A DNA stretch of 64,000 nucleotides. Source: Mycobacterium heckeshornense. GTDB lineage: Bacteria; Actinomycetota; Actinomycetes; Mycobacteriales; Mycobacteriaceae. The DNA lies in assembly GCF_016592155.1 (NCBI RefSeq), contig NZ_AP024237.1, positions 1,364,001 to 1,428,000 on the forward strand, given 5' to 3'. Made by a program: the position numbers and the translations under genes. The notes beneath the pieces are model-generated. The model was given only the letters and a program-made list of their open reading frames with translations, ran no database searches and had not been told where the DNA came from. Shown here in pieces: positions 48,068 through 57,336 of this stretch (its first letter is position 1; each line of letters opens with the position of its first letter).

Positions 48068-49563
48068 GGTGGCGTCCCAGGAGCGGTGTAAAAGTGGCCT
48101 GGCGTAGGTCCCGCTCGCTTGCGTTCATGATCCTATGCGGTGGCGCTGGCAGGTTCACTTGGGACCATGCCGGTTTCGGGGTTTGTTTCCGAATTCCTTT
48201 GCGGCAGTTCGGTTGGTGGGTCATGCAGCGATCTGCGTAGGTCGGCCAGCAGCCGCAGGCCGGCCGGGGTCATGGTGAATCCGCGCCATCCGGCCGAGGC
48301 GCGGTCGAGCACCGCCCACACCAGTTTGAGGCAGGAGTACTCGCCGGGCAGCCTGCCGATGACCTTGACCCGGCGGCGGGTCTCGCCGAAGGTGCGCTCG
48401 ATGAAGTTCGAATGCCGCACGCGGGTCCAATGCTCGCGCGGAAACCGCAGATAGACCGTCAGCGATTCACGGTCAGCGAGCAGGGCCCGCACCGCCGCCG
48501 GGTAAGAGTCGCGCCAGCGCTTGGCGAACACGTCGATCCTGTTCTGGGCGAGTTTGACCGCCTCGATGCCGGGTTCGACGTCCTCAGGCAGGTCGAAGAT
48601 CGCCCAGTAATCGGCTTTGACGTCGGCCTGCGCATTTTTAGCCACCTTGGCAATGATGTTGCGGGCGCGATGAATTAGGCAGCGCTGCCGCAACGCCGTG
48701 CCCATCGTGCGCTCGACCGCACCGATCAACCCGGGCGCGCCGTCGCTGATCACCAGCAGCGGACACGCCAGCCCACGCTCGCCGAGCCCGGACAGGAACC
48801 CTTCCCACGCGTCGCCGGACTCCGAGGATGCCGCGTCCAGCCCGACGAACACGGGCTTGCCGTCGGTGTCGATGCCCCAGGCGGCCAGCACCGGCTCGGC
48901 CGCGGCGTTTGCGTGATATTTGAAGTGGCTGCCGTCGAGGAACAGGTAATCCAGCTCGACGTCGTCGAGGCGGCGGGCGCTCCATTGTTCGAACTGAGTC
49001 TTGATGTCCTCGCAGATCCGCGACACCGTCGACTTCGACACCGCGGCGGCCTCGCCGAGCGCCTCGACCAAAGTGGCCTCCACGTCGCGGACCGACAGGC
49101 CGCGCACGAACCCGGCGATCACCAGCGACTCCAGGGCGTTGGTCTTGGTCACTCCCTTGCCGAACAGCTGGGAGGCGAACCGCTCGGTGGTGCCGCGCAC
49201 CTTCGGCCGGGCCAGCGTTACCGGTCCCGCGGTGGTCTTCACCGTGGTCGGGCAATATCCGTTGCGCATCCCAGCGCGGGCGTCGTCGCAGCTCGCGGCT
49301 CGCTGGTAGCGGTCCCGGCCGAGGAACTCGCTCACCTCGGCCTCGATCGCGGTCTGCAGCAGCAATCGGGCGCCGAGCCGGGCTACTTCCTCGATCGCAC
49401 CCGCCAGGTCCTCGCCGCCAGCGAACACACCATCAATTTCTGCCTGCAACCGCTGCACAGGCGATACCCTCTTCAACACGGACGTGGGCTCCTTCCATCA
49501 GACTTGCCGGTCTTCGAGGGAACCTACGTCCGGATTCTTTTACACCGCGGGAGGGACACGACC
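48068..49563 (-). mobile_element. IS256-family element, complete
   Basis: 1496 bp, bounded by an 8-bp target duplication. Its ends are about 32-bp imperfect inverted repeats sharing GCGGTGTAAAAG (GGTGGCGTCCCAGGAGCGG and GGTCGTGTCCCTCCCGCGG outermost). It has one intact transposase gene and is inserted in a USP gene. It differs in sequence from the other IS256 types in the window. Confidence 0.92.
48133..49479 (-). CDS. IS256-family (mutator) transposase
   Basis: 448 residues. The N-terminal domain has LLQTAIEAEVSEFLGRDRYQ and MRNGYCPTTVKTTAGPVTLA; the DDE core has YLFLDGSHFKYHANA (Asp), LLVISDGAPGLIGAVERTM (Asp) and FIERTFGETRRRVKVIGRLP (Glu). Full length and uninterrupted. Confidence 0.93.
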   Translation of the reverse strand: MLKRVSPVQRLQAEIDGVFAGGEDLAGAIEEVARLGARLLLQTAIEAEVSEFLGRDRYQRAASCDDARAGMRNGYCPTTVKTTAGPVTLARPKVRGTTERFASQLFGKGVTKTNALESLVIAGFVRGLSVRDVEATLVEALGEAAAVSKSTVSRICEDIKTQFEQWSARRLDDVELDYLFLDGSHFKYHANAAAEPVLAAWGIDTDGKPVFVGLDAASSESGDAWEGFLSGLGERGLACPLLVISDGAPGLIGAVERTMGTALRQRCLIHRARNIIAKVAKNAQADVKADYWAIFDLPEDVEPGIEAVKLAQNRIDVFAKRWRDSYPAAVRALLADRESLTVYLRFPREHWTRVRHSNFIERTFGETRRRVKVIGRLPGEYSCLKLVWAVLDRASAGWRGFTMTPAGLRLLADLRRSLHDPPTELPQRNSETNPETGMVPSEPASATA

Positions 49564-49571
49564 GATCGAAC

Positions 49572-50116
49572 ACAACTCGGCGGCAAAGGGATACGTCAGG
49601 GTAGCGTTCCTGAAAGTCAGTCAAGGCCTCGGCAAGCGTCTTTTCCATCGCCAACCGCAGCTCCAGGAAAGGCGGGATCGACGAATCCGCGCCACTCCAG
49701 GCGTGCAGTGTTACCAACTCCACACCGCGGAAGGAGGCCTCGTCGAACGCGCTCGCAGTTGCCAGCTCCGATGCCTGCGAGCCCTCGATACCGACCAGCA
49801 CGGCTAACCATGAGGGTTGCAGCACGATGGGCCAGCTCGCTGTCGATCTCGGGTCGGTCGCCGTCCTGCATACTATCTTCGGCGATCTTGATCGCCTCGG
49901 CAACAATCGTGTCTTCGTCCTCTGCATCGGTCGGTGGAGTTGGGCGGGAAGAACTATGGGCGGCCAGATGGCGAGCTTGCTTGAGACATGCACGATGGTT
50001 AATCGAACGTTCCGCATCGTTGCCTCACGCGTCGCCCACCGCACTGCCATGGTCGATGACGCGGATCCATCGACACCGACCATGACTCCCGGATGTGTGC
50101 CGCGATTAGATTTCAC
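49572..50116 (-). pseudogene. USP gene, N-terminal part, frameshifted and cut by IS256
   Basis: Starts at GTG 50116 after GGGAGGACA. PGVMVGVDGSASSTMAVRWA is followed by frame loss near 49960 (the segment QDGDRPEIDSELAHRAATLM is in another frame), and the second domain VLVGIEGSQASELATASAFD returns in the first. It ends at VVFD, next to the element. The C-terminal end is at 47903-48059. A DosR-like box sits 68 bp upstream. Confidence 0.82.
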
Positions 50117-50184
50117 TGTCCTCCCTTGGGGGGCTCCGGGCGTCACGACGATGTTTTGACACTAGACGGTGGGTGATCGCCGGT

Positions 50185-50204
50185 CAGGTGGCCTTAGTCC
50201 CAAT
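50185..50204. promoter_or_regulatory. Candidate DosR box before the split USP gene
   Basis: The core GTGGCCTTAGTCCC (50188-50201) matches 11 of 14 core positions; 13 of 20 overall. It is 68 bp before the GTG start at 50116 on the minus strand. Confidence 0.5.
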
Positions 50205-50664
50205 GGGAGCGGCCCTAGGACCTTTCGCCCCGTGCGATCACGCTCGCCGAGCAGCTTGCCGCCGAGCTGCTCGACGCGGCGGACGCGTTCGACGGGCGCC
50301 TGCCCGAGTTGTTCTGCGGATTTCCTCGATCGTGGTTCTGTAGGCCAGTGCCTGCCTGCCCGACCGCGTGCTCGCCGCAGGAATGGCCAGTGCCGCACCG
50401 CTGGTCTGGTCGATCTTTTCTCGGATTGGCCCCGCATGTGCTCCGGCGGAAGCCGGGGATGGCTGCGCAGCTGCCGTTGAGCTGGAACACACTGATCCTC
50501 ATCGAGATGGCACTTCGGTGCGGCAACCGTGAAATTGAGGCCGAAGGTGAAACGGTGACCGCTCAGGGGCTGCCTTGCGGTTGGCGGCTCATCACGCCAT
50601 GACCCAGCCGACGATCGCTGTGGAAATACGACCGAATCGGCGCCAATCGACAAATGGCCCGCAC
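50205..50664. other. No gene recognised (about 460 bp)
   Basis: GC-rich open frames on both strands, without family resemblance, ribosome sites or consistent coding pattern. Possibly a decayed gene. Confidence 0.45.
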
Positions 50665-50665
50665 A

Positions 50666-50685
50666 AAGAGGACCTCAGCCCCTAC
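50666..50685 (+). promoter_or_regulatory. Candidate DosR box before hspX
   Basis: AAGAGGACCTCAGCCCCTAC matches 12 of 20 positions (10 of 14 in the core). It ends 72 bp before the hspX ATG. hspX is the classic DosR target. Confidence 0.5.
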
Positions 50686-50757
50686 TGGACAGCCATGCAG
50701 AACTTGGAAAATCGAAATGACATGTCCCATAAGAAACCAACAACCGAAGGAGGAATC

Positions 50758-51192
50758 ATGGCCGATCTCCCTGAGCGCCGCCGGACTCTCTCGTGGCTGC
50801 CGGACTGGTCCGATTTCTGGTCCGACCTTTGGAACGGGTTTCCGACATTGGCCGCCATACGTCCAAGCCATCTGATGCGGCTCGAGGATGAGATGCAAGA
50901 CGGCCACTATTTGCTGCGCGCCGAACTGCCCGGTATCGATCCGGAAAAGGACGTCGACATCACGGTAAGTAATGGGACGTTGACGATCAAGGCCGAACGT
51001 AGCGAGAAGAAGGAGGCCAAGGGTCGCTCGGAGTTTTGCTATGGCTCGTTCGTCCGAACGGTCACCTTGCCGGCAGCCGCCGACGAGGACAACATCAAAG
51101 CCACCTACGACAAGGGCATCCTGACTGTGGATGTGGCTGTCCCCAAAGAGGCGACGCAGGCCGAGAAGCACATCGCAGTGAAGAGTGGCTAA
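50758..51192 (+). CDS. hspX: Alpha-crystallin-type small heat shock protein
   Basis: 144 residues, the size of mycobacterial HspX/Acr (Rv2031c) and highly similar in the core: HLMRLEDEMQDGHYLLRAEL, GIDPEKDVDITVSNGTLTIK, RSEFCYGSFVRTVTLP and NIKATYDKGILTVDVAV. The N-terminus (MADLPERRRTLSWLPDWSDF) is diverged and Trp-rich. It is an ATP-independent holdase that forms oligomers in dormancy. A strong AAGGAGGAATC precedes the ATG. It has its own promoter region and a hairpin after it. Confidence 0.95.
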   Translation: MADLPERRRTLSWLPDWSDFWSDLWNGFPTLAAIRPSHLMRLEDEMQDGHYLLRAELPGIDPEKDVDITVSNGTLTIKAERSEKKEAKGRSEFCYGSFVRTVTLPAAADEDNIKATYDKGILTVDVAVPKEATQAEKHIAVKSG

Positions 51193-51202
51193 ACCTGCCT
51201 AG

Positions 51203-51241
51203 CCGGTGGCCCTGGCCCCCGGCAAGGTTGCGGGCCACCGG
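51203..51241 (+). terminator. Hairpin terminator after hspX
   Basis: CCGGTGGCCC (51203-51212) pairs perfectly with GGGCCACCGG (51232-51241): a 10-bp GC-rich stem with a 19-nt loop, starting 11 bp after the hspX stop. There is no clear T run, as is common in mycobacteria. I see no gene from 51242 to 51549. Confidence 0.65.
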
Positions 51242-51549
51242 TTACTTCACCGTTGCGGCTACCCAGTCAAACTCACTCTAAGGTCGCTTCGGATACGGCT
51301 AATGACCCCAGGCAGTCAGTGTCGCCGTCGTTATGTTTGTACCGCGGTAATGGTAAATCTTCTACTACCTAGTATCGCATTTCAGATGAGGTGCACAATG
51401 AGTACGGCTCATTACGTTGAGCGAACATGGATAACCGCTGTCGGATGGTACAAGGCTGTGATCGCTGTGGGTCGGCATCATCGGTTAAGCCGATCTCGCC
51501 TACGGAACCGTCGCCAACTGCCGACGCCCGACAACTCGGCGAGCGGATC

Positions 51550-52005
51550 ATGAGTACTTCTTACGGCCAGACTGGCCCGGCGGCAGGAGAATACAGCGCA
51601 GAGGACGACAACCAGCTCCAGCCGGAGGACACCCTCATCGACCGGGGCGTCAGCGACGTGCTCGACGAGGGATATTCGCCGCCCGAGCGACCATATGGGC
51701 GCGGCGCATTTGGGCCATTGGAAAACATCGACCAGTTGCTTGCAGAAGAAGAACATGACCCAGGGTCGCGGATAAATGTGCCGCTCGACAAGGATGAACA
51801 ACAACGTTCCGACGAAGCTGAGCGAGAAACCGAGTTTCCCCGACGAGGCGAGGTTGGTCATGCCCGTGCGGGCCGGCTTGTCGCGCCAGACAAGGGGTTC
51901 GGCGAGGATACAGAGGCAGAGCTGATCGCGGAGGACGTTGGCATCAACGGGGGCGCTGCCTCTGCCGAGGAGGCCGCGGTTCACATCATCGAGGACAAGG
52001 AGTAG
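51550..52005 (+). CDS. DUF5709 domain protein
   Basis: 151 residues, acidic and low in hydrophobics. It shows the family signature DDNQLQPEDTLIDRGVSDVL followed by DEGYSPPERP, and a C-terminal segment ending with AEEAAVHIIEDKE. The role of the family is unknown; many members are stress-induced in actinobacteria. ATG 51550 is chosen because the family sequence begins there; an upstream in-frame ATG at 51427 has no support. Confidence 0.85.
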   Translation: MSTSYGQTGPAAGEYSAEDDNQLQPEDTLIDRGVSDVLDEGYSPPERPYGRGAFGPLENIDQLLAEEEHDPGSRINVPLDKDEQQRSDEAERETEFPRRGEVGHARAGRLVAPDKGFGEDTEAELIAEDVGINGGAASAEEAAVHIIEDKE

Positions 52006-52209
52006 CCCTCGCTGGCGCGGTTGTTTCATTGCCCGCCGCAATGACATGCGTTGCCAAGTTGTGATCCGATCTTCGGGGACGCCACTCAGGTATGACCCCT
52101 ACAGCCTTGCCCAAGGAGTGTACTACTAGAGCGAAATCCCAACTGCTCACTTAGAATTGACGATCTTAACAAAGCGCACGCGGCTGTAAACAGGATCTGG
52201 CAGGCTGCG

Positions 52210-52656
52210 TCAGTGGTCGAGTTCACCAAGTATTGCGTCGACAACCTTAGGAACGGCAGCCGCGACCGCGGGCGTCAGACCGAAACCGTAGCCGGTGTCG
52301 GCGACGTCAACAGTGAACACCACCAGCTCGCCCGGCAACTGGTCGAGTGCCTCACCGAGCGCGCAGGTTCGCGCCAATCCCAGCGAATGTGAGCTCACTG
52401 TCGGAGTGACGTCGAAGTCGTGCAATGACCAACGTCGGACCCGACCCGGCATCAGATCGTCACCCGTAGCCGCGTCCACCACCACTGCTCGCGCTGCACC
52501 TTTCCAGGCGTCCAGGATCGCAGTTGGTTCACCTGTCCCAGTCACTACCCGCATGCTAGGGACGGCATGCTCGCCAATGCACTTGGTTACGGCCAGCCCG
52601 ACACCGTCATCCCGGCGGAAGCTGTTACCGAGGCCGATGACTACAACGTCGGTCAA
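52210..52656 (-). CDS. [NiFe] hydrogenase maturation protease
   Basis: 148 residues from TTG 52656, which overlaps the large-subunit stop by 4 bp; the frame is open to 52734. It has VVVIGLGNSFRRDDGVGLAV, the HyaD/HycI start with the metal-binding acidic residue, and SSHSLGLARTCALGEAL with the conserved His. These endopeptidases remove the C-terminal tail of the large subunit after nickel insertion. It is the last gene of the hydrogenase operon. Confidence 0.88.
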   Translation of the reverse strand: MTDVVVIGLGNSFRRDDGVGLAVTKCIGEHAVPSMRVVTGTGEPTAILDAWKGAARAVVVDAATGDDLMPGRVRRWSLHDFDVTPTVSSHSLGLARTCALGEALDQLPGELVVFTVDVADTGYGFGLTPAVAAAVPKVVDAILGELDH

Positions 52657-53945
52657 TGCCGCTCTACCGTTAACGTGAGGAAATGTGCTGAGCACGAGAT
52701 GCATGGATCGTAGTTGCGAATTCCCCTCTCGCACAACGATGTCAACGTCTCGTCATCGAGTGTTGCATTCGCGGCGACGAGTTGCGCGATGTCATGTTCG
52801 ATAGCGGCCTGATTCTGCGAAGTGGGCGGCACAATCGTCACCGCCCGGATCAGCCCATCGGCGTCGATCTCATAGCGGTGATATAACAGACCGCGCGGCG
52901 CCTCGCTCACGCCGTGCCCAATTCCAGGCCGGGCGGGCACTTCGACGAAGGGCCTTGACGGCTGGTGGTAATCGGTGATGAGGCGCAATGCCTCTTCGAT
53001 CGCGTATACCACCTCGACAGCACGAACAATAATGCTGCGGAACGGGTTTCGGCATTCGCTACCCAGTCGGGCCTCGGTGGCGGCTTGTCGTGCGATTGGG
53101 GACAGCGCAGCGGAATTCAGCGAGTAGCGGGCTAGCGGTCCGGTCAGGTAGCGCCTCCCGTCGAGGGTGGCGTGCAGCGCAGTTGAGTGTGGAACCTGCG
53201 ATTCAACAACGTGGTCGCTGAATTCTACTGCCCCGAACGCAGGTCCCGCGCTGCGGTTGACCACACCATTTTCGATGGCGTAGCGGTTGGGATCGGTCAG
53301 TGCCAGCAGCTCATAATCCAACTCGTGGTCTGGAAAGTCGAAATCGGCTACCGCGCGCACCGTGTAGAGCGCGTCGTCCATCGCGTTGCGCAACATCTCG
53401 GCCAACGGCTGCAGTTCGTCGCGCGAGGGTACCGAGTAGAAGCCGCCCAACCGCACGTTGATCGGATGAATGGCCCGCCCGCCGAGTTGCTCCATCAGCC
53501 GGTTTCCCGCCTTCTTCAGCGCCAGTCCTCGTTCGACAAACTCGCGACGATCCTTAGCCAAACTGATGGCATCCGGGTACCCGAGGAAATCCGGCGCATG
53601 CAGCAGGTATATGTGCAGGACGTGACTGTGGATCCACTCTCCGCAGTACAGCAGCCGCCGCAGCGCGATCAGCTCTGGGTCGATCATGACCCCGCACGCG
53701 TCTTCGATCGCATTGCATGCGCTGACCTGATAGGCGACCGGACAGATGCCGCAGATCCGTGCAGTGATGTCGGGTGGTTCGGTGTAGGACCTGCCGCGCA
53801 GGAACGCTTCGAAGAACCGTGGCGGCTCATAAATTTTTAGCTGGGCACTCTCGACCGCACCGTTGGTCAGCGTGACCCGGAGCGCACCTTCGCCTTCGAC
53901 GCGGGTCAGCGCGCCGACGTCGAGATTGCGCGTTTCGGGACTCAT
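52653..53945 (-). CDS. hyhL: [NiFe] hydrogenase large subunit, group 3b type
   Basis: 430 residues. The nickel ligands are in [17 protein letters not shown] near residue 63 and [18 protein letters not shown] at the C-terminus; the tail after the last Cys pair is the piece cut by the protease. [10 protein letters not shown] at the N-terminus fits the family. The four-subunit set here fits group 3b NAD(P)-linked hydrogenases, such as Hyd3 of M. smegmatis, which is hypoxia-induced through DosR. Coupled to hyhS and the protease gene by 4-bp overlaps. Confidence 0.93.
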   Translation of the reverse strand: MSPETRNLDVGALTRVEGEGALRVTLTNGAVESAQLKIYEPPRFFEAFLRGRSYTEPPDITARICGICPVAYQVSACNAIEDACGVMIDPELIALRRLLYCGEWIHSHVLHIYLLHAPDFLGYPDAISLAKDRREFVERGLALKKAGNRLMEQLGGRAIHPINVRLGGFYSVPSRDELQPLAEMLRNAMDDALYTVRAVADFDFPDHELDYELLALTDPNRYAIENGVVNRSAGPAFGAVEFSDHVVESQVPHSTALHATLDGRRYLTGPLARYSLNSAALSPIARQAATEARLGSECRNPFRSIIVRAVEVVYAIEEALRLITDYHQPSRPFVEVPARPGIGHGVSEAPRGLLYHRYEIDADGLIRAVTIVPPTSQNQAAIEHDIAQLVAANATLDDETLTSLCERGIRNYDPCISCSAHFLTLTVERH

Positions 53946-54700
53946 TGGTCATTTCTTTTCGCGGCGAAGTTCGCGACGTTGAACGTCGAAAAGACCTGCT
54001 CGACTTCGGTATCCGACAATCCGTCGCGGCGCAACACCGGGATTAGTGCCGCACTGTTGGGAGTCGCCATGGGGCCGAAGCACCCATAACAACCTCGGCG
54101 ATATGACGGGCACAACGCGCCACACCCGGCGTGGGTCACTGGGCCTAGGCATGGGGTGCCGTCCGCAACCAGCACACAGGTTACTCCGCGCATTTTGCAT
54201 TCGGTGCAAACGGTTTTCGTCGGCAACCGTGGCTTACGTCCGACGAGCAGCGCGGCAAGCGTGTCGAGTAGTTGGCCGCGGTCGATCGGACAGCCCTGCA
54301 ACTGGAAGTCGACTTTGACGTGCGCCGATGCCGGCGTCGACGTGGCCAGCGTCTGGATATATTCAGGTCGGGCATAGACGACGGAGGTGAATTCCTCGAC
54401 ATCGGCGAAGTTGCGCAGCGCCTGCACACCGCCGGCGGTGGCACAGGCGCCGATTGTGACGAGAACGTTGGATTGTTCGCGAATCTCTTTGATGCGCTGT
54501 TCGTCAGCCGGGGTGGTGATCGAGCCTTCGACCAGCGACACATCGTAAGGGCCGTCTGCAACGGCGCTCGAGGCTTCGAGAAAAGTGGTGATTTGTACCT
54601 GCGCGGCGATGGTGAGCAGTTCGTCTTCGCAGTCCAGGAAGGTCAGCTGGCAGCCATCGCAGGAAGCGAACTTCCAAACCGCCAATGTCGGTGTACTCAT
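53942..54700 (-). CDS. hyhS: [NiFe] hydrogenase small subunit, group 3b type
   Basis: 252 residues. The proximal cluster Cys residues are in [20 protein letters not shown] and [15 protein letters not shown], with [11 protein letters not shown] further on. A C-terminal Fe-S region follows: [33 protein letters not shown] and GCYGCFGP. No Tat signal, so the enzyme is cytosolic. It passes electrons from the large subunit to the HyhB/HyhG diaphorase part. Confidence 0.93.
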   Translation of the reverse strand: MSTPTLAVWKFASCDGCQLTFLDCEDELLTIAAQVQITTFLEASSAVADGPYDVSLVEGSITTPADEQRIKEIREQSNVLVTIGACATAGGVQALRNFADVEEFTSVVYARPEYIQTLATSTPASAHVKVDFQLQGCPIDRGQLLDTLAALLVGRKPRLPTKTVCTECKMRGVTCVLVADGTPCLGPVTHAGCGALCPSYRRGCYGCFGPMATPNSAALIPVLRRDGLSDTEVEQVFSTFNVANFAAKRNDQ

Positions 54701-55555
54701 CTATAGCTCCGGGACCAACAGCAACGGTTCGGCGACATCGTAGCTGACGACGGGCCCATCGCGGCACAGCAGCAGCGGTCCGAGCTGACAGTGGCCACAC
54801 CAGCCGATCCCGCATTGCATATTGCGTTCCAGCGACACCCGAATATCATGAGGCGCCAAGCCCTTATCGAGTAGGGCCTGGGCGCTGAACCGCATCATCA
54901 GCTCTGGCCCGCAGATCAATGCGGTGGTGCGCTGAGGATCTAGCGTCAGGCGGCGCAAAGGCTCGGTGACTAATCCGACCCTCCAGCGCCAACCCGGGCC
55001 GGCCGTATCGACGGTCAAGTACACTTCCAGCCGCGGGTGTTGTGCCCACTCGGCGGCCTCGGGGAGGAACAGGAAACGTTCCGGTGTACGTGCCCCGGCG
55101 ACCAGCACCACTCGGCCGAATCGAGACCGCTCCGCCAGCGCCTGCACGATCACCGGCCGCAGTGGTGCCAGTCCGCAACCGCCGGCGACGATCACCAGGT
55201 CACGGCCAAAGCATGACGCCAGGTCCCAGCTGGTGCCGAATGGTCCGCGAACCCCGACAACCGTGCCCGGCTCGGCGTCATGCAGGGCACGGCTGACCGC
55301 ACCGACCAATCGGACAGTGTGACCGATGCTGCCGTCGCCGTTGGACGGAATTCCGCTGATTGACATCGGTATCTCACCAACACCGAACGCGTACAACATT
55401 GTGAACTGGCCAGGCTGCAGCGGCGCCAACCGTTCACTTGACGGTTCCAGCCAGATGGTGGCCGACTCGATGTTCTCGATGATTCTGCTCCGCACTCGGT
55501 GTGGGACCGGTGCCATCGCAGAGGCCGGAGACGGCCATGCGGCCAGGTCAGGCAT
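54701..55555 (-). CDS. hyhG: Hydrogenase FAD/NAD(P)-binding subunit
   Basis: 284 residues of the ferredoxin-NADP reductase type. The FAD site is in [20 protein letters not shown], the NAD(P) site in [18 protein letters not shown], and the C-terminus binds a [2Fe-2S] cluster ([20 protein letters not shown]). It exchanges electrons with NAD(P)H. It overlaps hyhB by 8 bp and abuts hyhS. Confidence 0.92.
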   Translation of the reverse strand: MPDLAAWPSPASAMAPVPHRVRSRIIENIESATIWLEPSSERLAPLQPGQFTMLYAFGVGEIPMSISGIPSNGDGSIGHTVRLVGAVSRALHDAEPGTVVGVRGPFGTSWDLASCFGRDLVIVAGGCGLAPLRPVIVQALAERSRFGRVVLVAGARTPERFLFLPEAAEWAQHPRLEVYLTVDTAGPGWRWRVGLVTEPLRRLTLDPQRTTALICGPELMMRFSAQALLDKGLAPHDIRVSLERNMQCGIGWCGHCQLGPLLLCRDGPVVSYDVAEPLLLVPEL

Positions 55556-56678
55556 GGGCGATTCCGGGATCTTGCCCTTGCTGCCAGCTATCGTCGTCGG
55601 CCAGACCGGCCAGGGCGTTCATCTCCTCGGTGATGTCGATCCCAGTGGGGCACCATGCAATACAGCGTCCGCACCCCACGCAGCCGGTACTGCCGAACTG
55701 GTCGTGCCAGGTTCCCAGCTTGTGGGTAATCCAATGTCGATACCGTGACTCACCCGACTGCCGGACGCTGTCGGGATAGATGTATGTGAAGTCGAATTCG
55801 TAGCACGACGCCCAATGCATCCAGCGCTCGGCGTGCTCGCCGGACAGGTCGGTGACGTCCTCGACGCTGGTGCAAAAGCACGTAGGGCAGGCCATAGTGC
55901 AGTTCCCACATGTCAGACACCGGCCGGCAACGTCTTTCCAGCGCGGTGACTCGCGGGAAACCACCAGCAGTTCACGCAGGTCGCCTTCCGGCATTTGGCG
56001 ACCCATCCTATGTGCCGCGTCGCCGACTGCGCTTCGCGCCGAATCGACTTCGTTTTGCTCCGCGTCCCGGTAAGGTAGCGCAGCCAGCACGTCGGCGCCA
56101 TCGTCGCTACCGACATCGACAAGATAGTGACAGCCGTCGGCGTCGATGCATTCGGTAAGGGCGAGGTCGTAGCCGGGTCCCACCGCGGGGCCGGTTCCCA
56201 TCGACGCGCAGAAGCACAACCCGCCCGGTTCGGTGCAGTTGACCGCGACCACGAAGATCTGTCGTAGCCGGCCTACGAAGCCTTGGTCCGGATGTGCGCC
56301 GACGCCCAGGACGCCGTTGAGGATCTTGATTGCGGCCAGGTCGCAGGCACGGACCCCGATGAACGCATAACGTGGTTGCTCGTCGGGTTGAGTTCCGTCT
56401 GATGACCACAGCCGCTGACGGGGCGGGTGCAGGAACTGTTTCCACGACTGCGGACCGGCCGAGTGCCCGAACCGGGCGTCGTCATCACGGCGCCGAAGCC
56501 GGTACCGGCCGGGACCGACATCCACACCCCATCCGCGCGGCAGATCGTCGGCGGAGGTCAGCTCGCCCAGCACAATCGCGTTATCCGACCGTCGGGAGCC
56601 CACCACGCAATAGCCACGGTCGATCAACGTGGATATCAGTTGCTCTAGCCCAGTGGCGTCGATCACCGCGCTCGCCAT
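55548..56678 (-). CDS. hyhB: Hydrogenase 4Fe-4S subunit
   Basis: 376 residues from ATG 56678 (AGGATAGAAG upstream). The N-terminal domain has YAFIGVRACDLAAIKILN; the C-terminal ferredoxin region has CLTCGNCTMACPTCFC and CVGCGRCIAWCPTGIDITEE, two 4Fe-4S clusters. First gene of the operon hyhB-hyhG-hyhS-hyhL-protease. The 5' region holds only a poor DosR-like match near 56818. No hypABCDEF genes are in the window. Confidence 0.92.
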   Translation of the reverse strand: MASAVIDATGLEQLISTLIDRGYCVVGSRRSDNAIVLGELTSADDLPRGWGVDVGPGRYRLRRRDDDARFGHSAGPQSWKQFLHPPRQRLWSSDGTQPDEQPRYAFIGVRACDLAAIKILNGVLGVGAHPDQGFVGRLRQIFVVAVNCTEPGGLCFCASMGTGPAVGPGYDLALTECIDADGCHYLVDVGSDDGADVLAALPYRDAEQNEVDSARSAVGDAAHRMGRQMPEGDLRELLVVSRESPRWKDVAGRCLTCGNCTMACPTCFCTSVEDVTDLSGEHAERWMHWASCYEFDFTYIYPDSVRQSGESRYRHWITHKLGTWHDQFGSTGCVGCGRCIAWCPTGIDITEEMNALAGLADDDSWQQGQDPGIAHA

Positions 56679-57330
56679 GACTTCTATCCTGCCGCCCGGT
56701 TGGGCGGAATGCACGGGAGTTGCGGCAAAATCCTGTCGGACGGTGGTGCGGCATCGGGTGTATGCGTGACCTCAGCTCCAGTCTGCAGTCGTACATACCA
56801 GCAGTGGGCAAATTTGGGCCTATGGGTAGTCCGCGACGGCGGCGAATCGGCGTTTGCCGGGCTAGGTCAGCGTGGCCTCATGCACCGGATGAATGGAGCA
56901 GCTTGATCAGCTGCTGGCCGGTTGCTGCCAGCTGGAACCGCTGCTGTCGCTCATTGTCGAGGGGGTTCGGATCTCCATCTCGGTGTCACGCTGCATGAGA
57001 TCGTCGACGCGGCGATGCAGCTGACAAGCCCCCTACGCGACTCTGCGTTTACACCGATCCGAGGGCGGTGACTATCAGCACGCAGCACGGCCGGGTGTTC
57101 TCCGACTGCGAGCAGAGCGTCGCGCGTTTGTTGGTCTCTGTGGCGGCGTTCACGATCGACGTGGCTGTTCAAGCGAGAACGGGCCGCAGCCAAATGGATG
57201 AAGACCAGCCGCAAGATCACCTGCGCTGCTGTCGCTCGATCAGCAGACCAGCGTGCTGCAACTGGTTGCAAACCAGGTAGCGGGGTGGCCAAGGCCGAGC
57301 AGGCGATACACCGACTCCCGCCGGCCCAGA
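56679..57330. other. Non-coding region, possible GAF-domain remnant (about 650 bp)
   Basis: No intact gene. On the plus strand at 56895-57060, MEQLDQLLAG, SLIVEGVR and LGVTLHEIVDAAMQLT can be read across frames and resemble the start of the first GAF domain of DevS-type proteins. The rest is unrecognisable. It could be a decayed sensor kinase gene. Confidence 0.3.
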
Positions 57331-57336
57331 TCTAAC

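Larger units (their letters stand above)
48060..49571. repeat. 8-bp target duplication GATCGAAC flanking the IS256-family element
   Basis: GATCGAAC occurs at 48060-48067 and 49564-49571, immediately outside the element ends. Eight base pairs is the usual size for IS256-family insertions. Confidence 0.9.

Noticed and set aside
56810..56829. Possible DosR box before hyhB (TTTGGGCCTATGGG)
   Set aside because: Only 8 of 14 core positions match, with no second half-site; too weak to list as a feature.
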